64,000 nt of DNA from Bactrocera neohumeralis (taxonomy: Eukaryota; Arthropoda; Insecta; Diptera; Tephritidae): positions 45,840,574 to 45,904,573 of the forward strand of contig NC_065921.1 in the NCBI RefSeq assembly GCF_024586455.1. Reading direction: 5' to 3'. Positions 33,355-44,259 of the stretch are shown piece by piece. The position numbers and the translations under genes were made by a program. Under the pieces are notes generated by a model. It did no database searches. It was not told the DNA's origin and saw only the letters and a list, made by a program, of their open reading frames with translations. The first letter of the stretch is position 1. Every line of letters begins with the position of its first letter.

Positions 33355-34476
33355 AACAAGTAAGGAAGGGCTAAGTTCGGGTGTCACCGAACATTTTATA
33401 CTATCGCATGGTAAAGTGATAATCGAGATTTCATAATACGTCATTTACATATTTTTCAAACACCGTATTTTTGTAAAGTTTTATTCCGCTATCATCATTG
33501 GTTCCTAATGTTTATACTCGTATTATACAGAGAAGGCATCAGATGGAACTCAAAATAGCGTTATATTGGAAGAAGGCGTGGTTGTGAACCGATTTCACCC
33601 CTATTTCGTACACGTCATCAAGGTGTTAAGAAAACATAATATACCGAATTTCATTGAAATCGGTCGAGGAGTTCCTGAGATATGGTTTTAGGTCCATAAG
33701 TGGGCGACGCCACGCCCATTTTCAATTTTTTAAAAAAAGCTTGGGTGCAGCTTCTTTCTGCCATTTTTTCCGTAAAATTTAGTGTTTCTGACGTTTTTTG
33801 TTAGTCGGTTAACGCACTTTTAGTGATTTTCAACATAACCTTTGTATGGGAAGTGGGCGTGGTTATTATCCGATTTCTTCCATTTTTGAACTGTTTATGG
33901 AAATGCCTGAAGGAAACAGCTCTGTAGAGTTTGGTTGACATAGCTATAGTAGTTTCTGAGATATATACAAAAAACTTAGTAGGGGGCGGGGCCACGCCCA
34001 CTTTTCCAAAAAAATTACGTCCACATATGCCCCTCCTTAATGCGATCCTTTGTGCCAAATTTCACTTTAATATCTTTATTTATGGCTTAGTTATGACACT
34101 TTATAGGTTTTCGGTTTTCGCCATTTTGTGGGCGTGGCAGTTGGCCGATTTTGCCCATCTTCGAACTTAACCTTCTTATGAAGCCAACAAATACGTGTAC
34201 CAAGCTTTAGCATGATATCTCAATTTTTACTCAAGTTACAGCTTGCACGGACGGACGGACAGACGGACGGACGGACGGACGGACGGACAGACGGACGGAC
34301 GGACGGACAGACGGACGGACAGACAGACATCCGGATTTCAACTATACTCGTCACCCTGATCACTTTGGTATATATAACCCCATATCTGACTCTTTTAGTT
34401 TTAGGACTTACAAACAACCGTTATGTGAACAAAACTATAATACTCTCCTTAGCAACTTGTTGCGAGAGTATAAAAA
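33355..34476 (+). repeat. DINE-like repeat family A, full-length copy
   Basis: From AACAAGTAAGGAAGGGCTAA (33355) to GAGAGTATAAAAA (34476). It holds the longest (GACG/GACA)n tract of the window (about 34247-34328) and a 3' hairpin in which TACTCTC pairs with GAGAGTA. No target duplication is evident, as expected for Helitron-like elements. Confidence 0.85.
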
Positions 34477-34489
34477 GTGTTATGAAACA

Positions 34490-34860
34490 TTAGATAAGTG
34501 GCTGTTAGAAGCAGCTGCAAGCGACAGATTTTTGGTGCTTTTTCGAACATGCTCAAACAAGTGAAGTTATAGTACTTCTCGAAGTTATTCTTTCTTACCT
34601 TCCGATGTTGTAGAAGAATTGAAGCAAATTTATGAATATTTAGTAGCTCAAAAGCAATATTCCTGATTTCATTGCTGCAGATGATTGGCCGCCTAGAAGT
34701 TCGGATTTGAACACATTGGACTACAGTTTTTGTCTAAAGTTCCAGAATATAAACCCTTGAATATATAGAAATTGGGACAGTCTCAAAAATAGAGATGTTA
34801 TTGAAATGAAAAAAAATCACTTCGAAAAATTGTGTACATCGCTCATATTATACAATATGT
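34490..34860 (+). pseudogene. mariner-like transposase C-terminal remnant
   Basis: Around 34,662-34,850: IPDFIAADDWPPRSSDLNTL and DYSF, the DLNPLDY-type box carrying the third catalytic acid of mariner-group transposases, then WDSLKNRDVIEMKK. Everything upstream of the box is degraded beyond recognition and no terminal repeats were found. Confidence 0.6.
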
Positions 34861-35726
34861 ATATGCATTATTAAATATTGTAATAATAAAAAATGTATTA
34901 TAAAGTAGTTTTATTTTTATATTGGTCAAAACTTATAACAGAGGTTGTGACGAGACTAACTATAACACATATATTGTCATACTTAAATATAAGTGCATGC
35001 ATTTTGTATACGTTAAAATCACTGTATAATGTTTGTATATTTAGTATTTAGTACAATTTTCATCTTGTGTCTCAACGCGTCTGTCATCAAATCACTTCTC
35101 AGTGATTTGATATGCTTTCATCTCATTTTGATGCTTTTTAGCTGTCATATATGCTTACAACTTTTGAAAGTATATTCACGTTTATATTTTTCACTTCATA
35201 CGTATAAATATGTATACTGTGGATTCCTGTGGATTATTCACTTCAAATGCAACAAATTCCATCAATAGTGAACTTCATCCATTATTTTGAAAATAAATTT
35301 GCACAATTTGGTGAAGTTGTTTGCGAGGAGGTATATTTCTTATTAAATATATGCCAAACTGAGGATAAATCAATGAAGAGCACACACATCAACACACGCA
35401 GAATACCAATCCTTTGACCACTTTGAGAATAAACATTTTTTTAGCGCCCCCATTTTTCCACCTATTTAAAAACCACTATAACTTCAAATTAATTATTCTG
35501 ACCTATATATGTATATTAACGGAGAATTCTAAACGAAACTTTTACTGTAACCAGCAACTTGAAACCTAAGCGCAGTAGGTAACATACAACGGCGCTTAGG
35601 TTTCAAGTTAACTCTTACGGGCTCCACCTGCCAATAAGAATAATTATTGAAACACAACTTTATAATATTAAAACAGAGAATATTTTATTAAAAATAAAAC
35701 TAAAATAATCGATCCATATATAAAGA
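34861..35726. other. No gene recognised; contains two hairpins
   Basis: AT-rich. The frames at 35029-35268 and 35229-35417 match nothing. It includes inverted repeats at 35089-35114 (ATCAAATCACT arms) and 35556-35609. Part of this segment is probably the 3' noncoding end of the hAT element, but its left terminus was not found. Confidence 0.45.
35556..35609. repeat. Perfect 18-bp inverted repeat (hairpin)
   Basis: AACTTGAAACCTAAGCGC at 35556-35573 and its exact reverse complement at 35592-35609, separated by 18 bases. Confidence 0.85.
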
Positions 35727-37493
35727 CTAATGTAAAGGATGAATCTGATGCTGTTTAATAATTTTGTTAATATCAGGTTCCAATTTACTCAAGAACAGTC
35801 GCATGTCGCCGCGTTCGGTAACAAGCAAACGATTTCTATTTTTAGTAAGCAGTGTTGTCACAGCACTAAATCCACGTTCACACAAATATGACGATGGGAA
35901 TGCTATCAAGAATCGTTGAACGATTGACCACAATCCAGGGTACAATTGTGAGATCGGTTTTTGTAGCCAAAATTCTTGGTAACCATTTTTGAACTTGATT
36001 TTTATTTCCTCGTTTGTTGTCAATTCTATAAGTTCTTCTTCCAGCTGAGGTGCAATTGCTGTGTTGACATTTGAAAACGGATCCAACACCCAGTCTGGTA
36101 TTTCCAAGTTCAAAATGTCCTGGTATCATTCGGTGAAGTCAATGTGGAGGTTTTCCAAATGTTGGCAGTAGGCAAACAATTCGTCGTTACTGCATGATAC
36201 TGATAAATTCGGAAAATTGTGAAACTCACGTCTGCCCAGATTCTTTTTGTGTAGAAGTAGTTTGGCTGCGAAAGCAGCAACGACGTTTTTTGTTTTAATT
36301 AAATTTAGTTTATCGCCTTGCAGTTGGAGATTCATGTCGTTGAACAATTTATACAGGTCTGTCATGTAAGCTAGATCATTCTTTAATGGTATGAGCTTGT
36401 CTTGAAATTCTGTATCTTTAGTTTCCAAAAACTCTATAACAGAGTCAAACAGGTTGTAGAATCGAGTCAGACAATTGCCTCTTGATAGCCAACGAACTTC
36501 AGTATGAAACAACAAACGATTGAAATCCTCGTCATTAGTAACACAAAGCTGATGAAATAATCTATCATTCAAAGAGCTGTTGCGGATTTTATTGACTGCT
36601 TTGATGACATATTGCAGTGATTGAAATAGTTTTTCACTTAAGTTTCTAGCAACTAAATGTTGTCTATGAATAACGCAATGTACACCAAGGACATATGGAA
36701 TTTTATTTTTTAAGTGCGCTATTAAGCCTTTACGGCACCCTATCATAGCCGGAGCGCCATCCGTAGCAATTGAAATAATATTTTTCAAAGGAATCTCTTT
36801 CTCATCGCAAAACTTTTCCAATATATTGAATATGGTTTCGCCTTTTGTATCGGTCTCTAAATTTCTAGCAAATAATAGTTCTTCACATATTTTCTCATAT
36901 TTGATAAACCTCACGTAAGACAACAACAATACTTCATTAGTTGGTAAAGTGGACTCATCGAGCTGAATTGAGAATTGACTTGTCGTCAGGTGATCGCACA
37001 ATGATTCTTCAATGTTTTCAGCCATTTCATCAATTCGTCTTTGCACAGAATTATTACTCAAAGGAATTTTTCGGATAATATCTGCGGCCGGTTTATGAAG
37101 CACGGTAGTTATTACTTCATTTATTGCTGGCAATATTAACTCTTCTGCGATGTTATGTGGTTTGCATTTTTGAGCAATTAACAAAGAGATATTGTACGAA
37201 GCTCGAAGTCCGTCGTCATCTTGCTTAGCAGCCGCCGAAAATAGTTTTTCTACACTTGGCTGAGTATTATGCTTCTTCTCTAGGTCTTGAAAATATGCTA
37301 CATTCTTGTCTCTCTTATCTGGATGCATTTTATTCAAATGATCTTGCAGTCTTAAAGGCTTCATTGCTTCATTCGAAAATGTTTTTAGACATAGAAGACA
37401 CAAAGGCGAGGATGGGTTTGTTGGATTTTCAATGAATCCGAATTTAATGTATTCCGCACAGTATTGCCGTCTCTTCTTTTTTACTTCCGACAT
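35727..37493 (-). pseudogene. hAT-superfamily transposase, one in-frame stop
   Basis: ATG at 37493-37491 opens a 588-codon frame interrupted only by TGA at 36128-36126. Residues 32-57 form a BED-type zinc finger (C32, C35, H52, H57). FSIQLDESTLPT, IATDGAPAMIG and GVHCVIHRQHLVAR are the RNase H-like catalytic and CxxH segments, and SSYLCERGFSAVTTLLTKNR near the C-terminus is the hATC dimerisation domain. Length and layout are those of ZBED5/SCAND3-like hAT transposases. The TGA is one transition from CGA, so inactivation looks recent; read-through or a nonsense allele cannot be told apart from one sequence. An upstream in-frame extension starts at TTG and is unlikely to be used. Confidence 0.85.
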
Positions 37494-37661
37494 TGTTTTG
37501 CTTTGAGAAATACGTTTAACTTCGCGAGTAGTGTAAAGAAGGCGTAAGTAATGCTCATCTATTGCGCGTAAAACCACATATGAATATAAAATAAATATTA
37601 CATTGTTTGTATAGGAATGCTTAAGCACAATTATTATATAGTAGTCCAAAAATATGAATTC

Positions 37662-37830
37662 TTATTTTTCCTAGAAATACATTTGTAAAAAAAGGATCTT
37701 TCTCCTTTTCGTATTATCTTATTTTTCCCAGAAATACATTTGTAAAAAAGGATCTTTCTCCTTTTCTAATTATCTTATTTTTCCCTGAAATACATTTGTA
37801 AGAAAGGATAAAGATCCTTTTTTTATTTTC
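37662..37830. repeat. Three tandem units of about 57 bp
   Basis: Units starting at 37662, 37719 and 37775 share TTATTTTTCC, GAAATACATTTGTA and AAAGGATC. They lie upstream of the hAT transposase start, within the element. Confidence 0.75.
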
Positions 37831-38330
37831 CACATAAAAGATTTAAGGAGGACGTCATTTCGCAAGTGATAAAATAAATTATTCAAGAGCTCAAAGCATT
37901 CGCTACATCAGCTCGAACCTACCTACCCTACACCTTTGCGCAAATGATTATATTATGATAGCAAATGCCCACATACAGATTTGGCAATGGCAATAGCTAT
38001 ACGTTTGACAGCTAGTATTCTATAAATTCTATCCTGTCGAGATGCCCCGTTATGAAACGCAGCGACCGATTGACATGATTTTCATTTTTTCTATATTCAA
38101 TAAAATAGGACAGATACATATATGAACTACGCGGAGAGAAATATAGAACCGAGTTTGAGCAATCTTTTAATTTATATTAGTTGATGTTCACAAGTTGTTG
38201 TTGAGAGTCGAGAGCTCATGTAGTCGTTGTCTAAGAGGCCTCCTAGCTAAACAACATTACAAATAACCCCCCAGGCCTCTACACAACGCCCCTATTTTTT
38301 TTCTGGGTCTCTTACCGCCTCCCTTGATAC

Positions 38331-38377
38331 CTGTAGCGCCCACAAGGGGGCGTTATCGCCCACTTTGGGAAACACTG
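38331..38377 (-). repeat. Right terminal inverted repeat of the hAT element (putative)
   Basis: Read outward-in, the end is CAGTGTTTCCCAAAGTGGGC, followed by GATAACGCCCCCTTGTGGGC. CAGTG followed by such a sequence is a frequent hAT terminus. No matching left end was found, so the boundary is tentative. Confidence 0.55.
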
Positions 38378-40749
38378 ATATAGATGAACACATATAAATA
38401 ATAATTCAGAATAAATTACAATTGAACGGTCAGCAATTCACTCCTTCCTTTGTGTTTTTTTGTTTTTTTCTGATAACTAAGGATTGCAGCCAACATTAAG
38501 GCGCGTAGTCCATTTCACATCCTACTTAAGCTTTTTATTATTATTATTCTTATTTTCTTTTCAGACCTAAGAGAGCACAGGTCACAAATATTTCACATAC
38601 ATACTTTAAACTTTAGAGCAGGGTAATCTCAACTTTTCTCTGTGTTGTGGTGAGCTTACTTATCGTTGCTGTTTTTGTGTTTCGTAATTTGTTATGAGGA
38701 TAATTGTATGTGAACAATTCTGTCAACTCAGGATCTCATTTTTCATGTGGAGATAAGTTGCACTAATTTTTTGAATTAAGAAGTTTTTATATCAAGCGGA
38801 AATTCCTTTATCATCCTGGGATTGTCAAATACATATAGTATGAACTATTAGATATTTTTCTTTTCCTGTGGTTACGAGCTTGAATTTTTAATTATCTTAT
38901 ATTTCTCAATTGCTAAAAACTACCATCTGCAAGTGTGTTATCGAAATCATGTCGTACATGTGCCAAATATATGTTAAATGAGAAAATAATTAGTCGAAAA
39001 AGTGCAGTTAATATTATAGTCGATGACTTACGACTATCCGTGTTAACCGAATAATGTCTTATCTGGTAAATCCGGTTAGTCAAATACCAAGAGCTTTAGT
39101 AGATATAAAAATATTATTCAACAATCGGATTTTATTCACGATTTCAGGACTTATTAACTACCTTTCTCTCTCTGTGCAAGAACCATGTGATCCCCGATCT
39201 CACGCTCTTTATCAAAAACGTGCGAAATTTTATGCGGAAGGTGCTAATGAAAGTTATTCATGAAGATATCTAGATTTACGGTCTACATATAAACGTTTTT
39301 TTTTTGGTAACACTTAGCAGACCGTAAAATTATAAAATGCGTTTTAAAAGGTAAAATGAAGTATGAGAACCCTGCAAAAAATTTGACAGCTCCACACGGG
39401 TATGATTGTAGGGAACTTAGTATGCCTGGTGTACATTTCAGATTTTTTTGCATTGGGTCCTTAATTTCTTCCTCGGCCATATAAATATGTCTAGATATAA
39501 TAATAATATGGTATGTGTCGGAGAGAGACATATTTGCGTAAATATACTCTGTAAGAAAACACGAAAAAGCGTATTATGTCAATGCACAAGTAGTATGTTG
39601 GAATTTTCGGAACCTAACCATAAATCACATATAAAAATCATAAACACCAAAAAGTCCATAATAAATGCATAATACAACCAAGCATCAATTTATTTATGTT
39701 TATACAAGTATATGCTTGTGCATTTACCAGCATTTTACTCATAGGAAAAAGATGTAAAAGTGAAAAAGGGGGAGAAAAATCATTGCACACAGGGGGCCAA
39801 CGTGGTACGAGTAAATAATGGCAAACAAATAACCTAACGAATGACTGTCAAGTGTCACCATTGGCTGCGAGCAGAGCTTATTTTTCCGTCCACTGTTAAA
39901 CTTGCGAGAAATGCTGTGCTGTTTTGCAAATTGTTGAAATGTATTTGAACACCTACAACTAATATTGCGTGCGCGTATGTGCGTCGCTCTAACGTAATAA
40001 TAATTGCACTCGGAGTGATATAGTCGGCTACATATCCACCGGTATCAAAAAAACGGATTATGCATGTAATGCAATCAGCAAGTGTAGATAAAGATAAACC
40101 GTGCTCCATGGCGTGTTGAGATCTTCGATAATGTGTGTGCATATGTAGTCATAAAGTTCATTAATTCGTTACTACTTTAATGCAAATAACAGAATGGAGT
40201 TATAGAGACATTATTCGATATTTTAGTTTATATGGTTGGAATAGTGTTTTCACTTTATTAGCTGTGAAGGTTAATTGAAATGGCAGCAAATTAAAATTCT
40301 GGGTTAATTTTGGGACAACCGTTACAACCGTTATAAAACCATGGGGGTTTGCTACCGGCATTGATTTTCCGGTTCGCTACGTTGGCGAGATAACTTGTTC
40401 TTATTTGCTTTTAAAACTAAGATGGCTATACATATGTAAATAGCTACTAGAGAAGAAAAGGGATTTATTTCAAGAATATTTCGAGCTTTTTCCGTTAACT
40501 CCAATTACTAAATCATAGATGAGTATTGCCTTAAAGTGCATCTTTTGTGTATATACCAACACTTTCAGTCTCGATAATACATAAAATAAAACAAAACACA
40601 ACACAAATTGAAACAAAAGTGAGATATAAATCTATTACTGCTTTATAGTATTACCCGGTTCGCGTTGGTTTGATTCTGCCTTCGCTTTCTTATAAATCAA
40701 GCGCTCTGTAAATTATGACGTCAGCAAAGTAAGAAGAAAAACAAGAAAA
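38378..40749. other. No gene recognised
   Basis: About 2.4 kb of AT-rich sequence without repeats shared elsewhere in the window and without a convincing ORF (largest frames 70-95 codons, unrelated to known families). This may be unique host intergenic or intronic DNA. Confidence 0.45.
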
Positions 40750-41800
40750 AACAAGTAAGGAAGGGCTAAGTTCGGGTGTCACCGAACATTTTATACTCTC
40801 GCATGATAAAGTGATAATCGAGATTTCATTATACGTCATTTACATATTTTTCAAATACCGTATTTTTGTAAAGTTTTATTCCGCTATCATCATTGGTTCC
40901 TAATGTTTATACTCGTATTATACAGAGAAGGCATCAGATGGAATTCAAAATAGCGTTATATTGGAAGAAGGCGTGGTTATGAACCGATTTCACCCATATT
41001 TCGTACATGTCATCAGGGTGTTAAGAAAATACTATATACCGAATTTCATTGAAATCGGTTGAGTAGTTCCTGAGATATAGTTTTTGGTCCATAAGTGGGC
41101 GAGGCCACGCCCATTTTCAATTTAAAAAAAAAGCCTGGGTGCAGCTTCCTTCTGCAATTTCTTCCGTAAAATTTAGTGTTTCTGACGTTTTTTGTTAGTC
41201 GGTTAACGCACTTTTAGTGATTTTCAACATAACCCTTGTGTGGGAGGTGGGCGAGGTTATTATCCGATTTCTTCTATTTTTGAACTGCATATGGAAATGC
41301 CTGAAGAAAACGACTGTGTAGAGCTTGGTTGACATAGCTATAGTAGTTTCCGAGATATGTACAAAAAACTTAGTAGGGGGCGAGGCCACGCCCACTTTTC
41401 CAAAAAAATTGCGTCCACATATGCCCCTCCCTAATGCGATCCTTTGTGCCAAATTTCACTTTAATATCTTTATTTATGGCTTAGTTATGACTTTGTGGGC
41501 GTGGCAGAGGGCCGATTTTGCCCATCTTCGAACTTAACCTTCTTATCGAGCCAAGGAATACGTGTACCGAGTTTCATCATGATATCTCAATTTTTACTCA
41601 AGTTACAGCTTGCACGGACGGACGGACAGACGGACGGACGGACAGACAGACATCCGGATTTCGACTCTACTCGTCACTCTGATCACTTTGGTATATATAC
41701 CCCTATATCTGACTCTTTTAGTTTTAGGACTTACAAACAACCGTTATGTGAACAAAACTATAATACTCTCCTTAGCAACATTGTTGCGAGAGTATAAAAA
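40750..41800 (+). repeat. DINE-like repeat family A, full-length copy
   Basis: From AACAAGTAAGGAAGGGCTAA to GAGAGTATAAAAA; (GACG/GACA)n tract at about 41613-41650. Relative to the 33-kb copy it lacks about 30 bp near 41490. It abuts a family B fragment. Confidence 0.85.
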
Positions 41801-41822
41801 CTGAGGGACTAGTTCGTATATA
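41801..41822 (+). repeat. Family B fragment, left part (split by gypsy)
   Basis: CTGAGGGACTAGTTCGTATA plus two bases corresponds to CTGCGGGACTACTTCGTATA in the 27.7-kb family B copy. It continues at 52320 after the inserted gypsy element. Confidence 0.75.
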
Positions 41823-42051
41823 AGTTATGGGTTTACTTGTCAAGAGTAAAAATCGCTTAACTCTAAACTTAACAAATTTTATAATTCTTATGGTAACTTA
41901 ATGCGCCTGCAGTTCTGCTGACATCGATTCCCACGTTCCGCTGGATTTCCAGAGAATCACGCCACACTGCGCTAGACTCATCGTCAGCACTTTTGCGAGT
42001 AGAACGGATGCGCGTGTCTTTTGGTTGCTTTAAATGTTATTGTTGCTAACT
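41823..42051 (-). repeat. 3' LTR of the env-bearing gypsy element
   Basis: 229 bp. Nearly identical to 52048-52319 except for a 43-bp deletion and a few substitutions; starts AGTTAGCAACAATAAC. Confidence 0.9.
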
Positions 42052-42064
42052 CCTCCCTTCTTAA
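42052..42064 (-). promoter_or_regulatory. Polypurine tract interrupted by piggyBac target
   Basis: TTAAGAAGGGAGGAG (minus, partly LTR) precedes the LTR start. The TTAA at its upstream end (42061-42064) is the piggyBac insertion site. Confidence 0.75.
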
Positions 42065-44239
42065 CCTTCAAACGACAACAGGGGTGACGGGTCACCCCAC
42101 GGTTGTAGATAACTGTAAATATTTCTTGTTTCCTTCGTTGTATGTTTCTGTCGCTTGATCTATTCCTCAATTAGAGTGAGAACAATCAGTCGCTTGCATG
42201 CACTTGTCGCGGTAAGTCGTAATTTTGCAATAATAGCAATAAAAAGTTCTGCTGGGTTGATCAGTCACCCCATGTTGCTCTTTGTGATTGTTCAAATTTT
42301 TTGTGGAACTTTAATAAATGTTATTTTTTTAGCTAAAAATGGCTTCGATTTCAAATGAAGAAATTGAAAACATACTGCAAAATCTTGTTGATGATGATTT
42401 TCACGGTGAGTCCTGTTCTGAAGATGGCGAGATATCCGAAGTAGGGGATAATTTATCCATACATTCAGAAGAAGAAGACGAAATTGGTGCTGATGACATA
42501 AGTGACGACGATAATGATCCAGTAAATCCAACGAAAGCGTTATTAAAAGGTAAGAATGGACATATTTGGTCAACTGTTGCACGAACTTCGAGTAAGACAC
42601 CACGCAGAAACAAAATCTGTGTATCTATTCAACGACTGGCGAGGGGTGCTGCTCAAAACATTGTAACTGAAAAGGATGCATTTACAACTTTACTTAACGA
42701 GGAAATAATTGACTTAATTGTGTTATACACTAATCAAGAAATTGACCGACGTGCTCCAAAATATGAAAATCAACGACATGTTCATAAAACTGATAGTACA
42801 GAATTCAAAGCGTTGACAGGCCTTTTGCTCTTTTCTGCTATAAATAAAGACAATCGTAAAAGTGCAAACGATATGTGGTCACCATTTAGTGCTGCTGTTT
42901 ACAAATCAATTATGAGTGCAAATCGTTTCCAATTTTTACTGAACTGCGTACGATTCGATGACAAGACTCAAAGAGGTGGAGAAGACCCCTTTGCCGCTTT
43001 TAGACAAATATGGGAATTATTTATAGCTAATTGCCGAAATTCATACCACCCACGATTTTATTTGACCATTGACGAACAACTTTTGAGTTTTCGAGGAAAA
43101 TGTCCTTTTCGCGTATACATTGCTTCAAAGCCCGATAAATATGGACTAAAAATAGTAACCATTTGCGATGCGAAGACGTACTATATGTTTGATGCGATTC
43201 CTTATATTGGCAAGAGAACAGAGCAAAAAACAGCAGCAGATTATGTGAAGAAGCTAGTCCAAAGTATTAAAGGTTCCGGCCGCAATGTTACCTATGATAA
43301 TTGGTTTGCATCTATACCTCTTGCTGATGAGTTATTGAAGGATTATAACCTAACAACCATCGGAACTCTACGTAAAAACAAACCGGAAATTCCTCCATGC
43401 TTTTTGGCTCATAAAAGAAAGCAACCACTAACATCTCAGTTTGCTTTCGATCAGGAAAAAACACTTGTTTCTTTTACTCCAAAGAAGAATAAGGCAGTTA
43501 TACTACTTTCAACTATGCACTACAAAGCTGAAACAAACCCAGAAACAAGTAAGCCAGAAATAATACACGATTATAATGCGACGAAAGGTGGTGTCGATAC
43601 ATTCGACAAATTGATGCATTCATATACTTCGGCTAGACGTACAAGACGTTGGCCTCTTCGTTACTTTTATGCCATGATTGACCAAGCTGGTATAAACTCG
43701 ATGGTTCTGTATTTTGACACCAATCATCCAAATATTTCAGCAGCAAAGATGCGTAGTGAATACTTAAAAAAGGTGGCGTTACAATTAGCCAGACCGCATA
43801 TGGAACGTCGTTTGCAAACAATTTTACCTAGAGAACTAGCCAGCAGTATTCGGGATATTCTGGGCATCACAAAGGAAGTTTCTGCAGACGAACCGCCGCA
43901 AAAATCACAAAAGCAGGCGAGATGTGCACTGTGCCCAAGAAATCGGGACAAAAAAGTTAAAGCTGTTTGCGAAAAATGCCATTTGCCAACATGTCCCGAA
44001 CACCGGAAAAATCTGTGCCTTACGTGCATTTAATTGCAAATATTTAATAATAATAACCGTTATATGAACAAAATTAATTTTTTTAACGATTCTTAATGAA
44101 GAAAGGAACTTGTTAAGAAATAAACATGAATGAGATCTGTAAACAATATTTTTTTATTTAAAAATAAAAGCGGTGGGGTGCTGCATCACCCCAGTTGTTT
44201 AATACGTATGTAAAAATAGTGTTGTTGGATGAAGGTTAA
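42061..44239 (+). mobile_element. piggyBac-type DNA transposon, apparently complete
   Basis: Bounded by the TTAA duplications 42061-42064 and 44236-44239. Terminal inverted repeats are CCTTCAAACGACAACA (left) and CCTTCATCCAACAACA (right, inverted), 13 of 16 matching. Subterminal palindromes with TCACCCC/GGGGTG occur at both ends (42081-42098 and 44173-44192). It contains one long ORF (42339-44033). It lies in the polypurine-tract region of the gypsy element and is therefore younger than it. Confidence 0.9.
42339..44033 (+). CDS. piggyBac-type transposase (564 aa, uninterrupted)
   Basis: ATG at 42339 in a clean context after an AT-rich leader. The N-terminus is acidic (roughly residues 10-65, rich in Asp and Glu). 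The DDE_Tnp_1_7 core holds the expected catalytic acids in YLTIDEQLLSFRGKCPFR, VTYDNWFASIPLADELL and NATKGGVDTFDKL. The C-terminal 45 residues form a Cys/His-rich RING-like finger (CALCPRNRD, CEKCHLPTCPEH, CLTCI), as in most piggyBac transposases. Length matches the family. There is no stop or frameshift, and the two termini and TTAA sites are present, so this is a candidate for an active or recently active copy. Function: excision and insertion at TTAA. Whether it is transcribed cannot be seen. Confidence 0.92.
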   Translation: MASISNEEIENILQNLVDDDFHGESCSEDGEISEVGDNLSIHSEEEDEIGADDISDDDNDPVNPTKALLKGKNGHIWSTVARTSSKTPRRNKICVSIQRLARGAAQNIVTEKDAFTTLLNEEIIDLIVLYTNQEIDRRAPKYENQRHVHKTDSTEFKALTGLLLFSAINKDNRKSANDMWSPFSAAVYKSIMSANRFQFLLNCVRFDDKTQRGGEDPFAAFRQIWELFIANCRNSYHPRFYLTIDEQLLSFRGKCPFRVYIASKPDKYGLKIVTICDAKTYYMFDAIPYIGKRTEQKTAADYVKKLVQSIKGSGRNVTYDNWFASIPLADELLKDYNLTTIGTLRKNKPEIPPCFLAHKRKQPLTSQFAFDQEKTLVSFTPKKNKAVILLSTMHYKAETNPETSKPEIIHDYNATKGGVDTFDKLMHSYTSARRTRRWPLRYFYAMIDQAGINSMVLYFDTNHPNISAAKMRSEYLKKVALQLARPHMERRLQTILPRELASSIRDILGITKEVSADEPPQKSQKQARCALCPRNRDKKVKAVCEKCHLPTCPEHRKNLCLTCI

Positions 44240-44259
44240 AATCAATTGTCTTCAATTGA
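44240..44259 (-). other. 3' noncoding end of the gypsy env region
   Basis: Short sequence between the env stop and the piggyBac insertion site. Confidence 0.5.

Noticed and set aside
34247..34328. Regular GACG/GACA units resembling a repeat array
   Set aside because: Simple 4-bp (GTCY)n tract inside a DINE-like repeat, also at 15236-15290, 41613-41650 and 52326-52370. It has no spacers and is not CRISPR.
37494..37649. N-terminal extension of the hAT transposase
   Set aside because: It starts at TTG and is followed by AT-rich, non-conserved residues; the ATG at 37493 leads straight into the BED finger region.
38378..40749. Short open frames of 60-95 codons as possible host genes
   Set aside because: No domain, no splice-consistent structure and no recognisable similarity; lengths are within chance expectation for AT-rich DNA.
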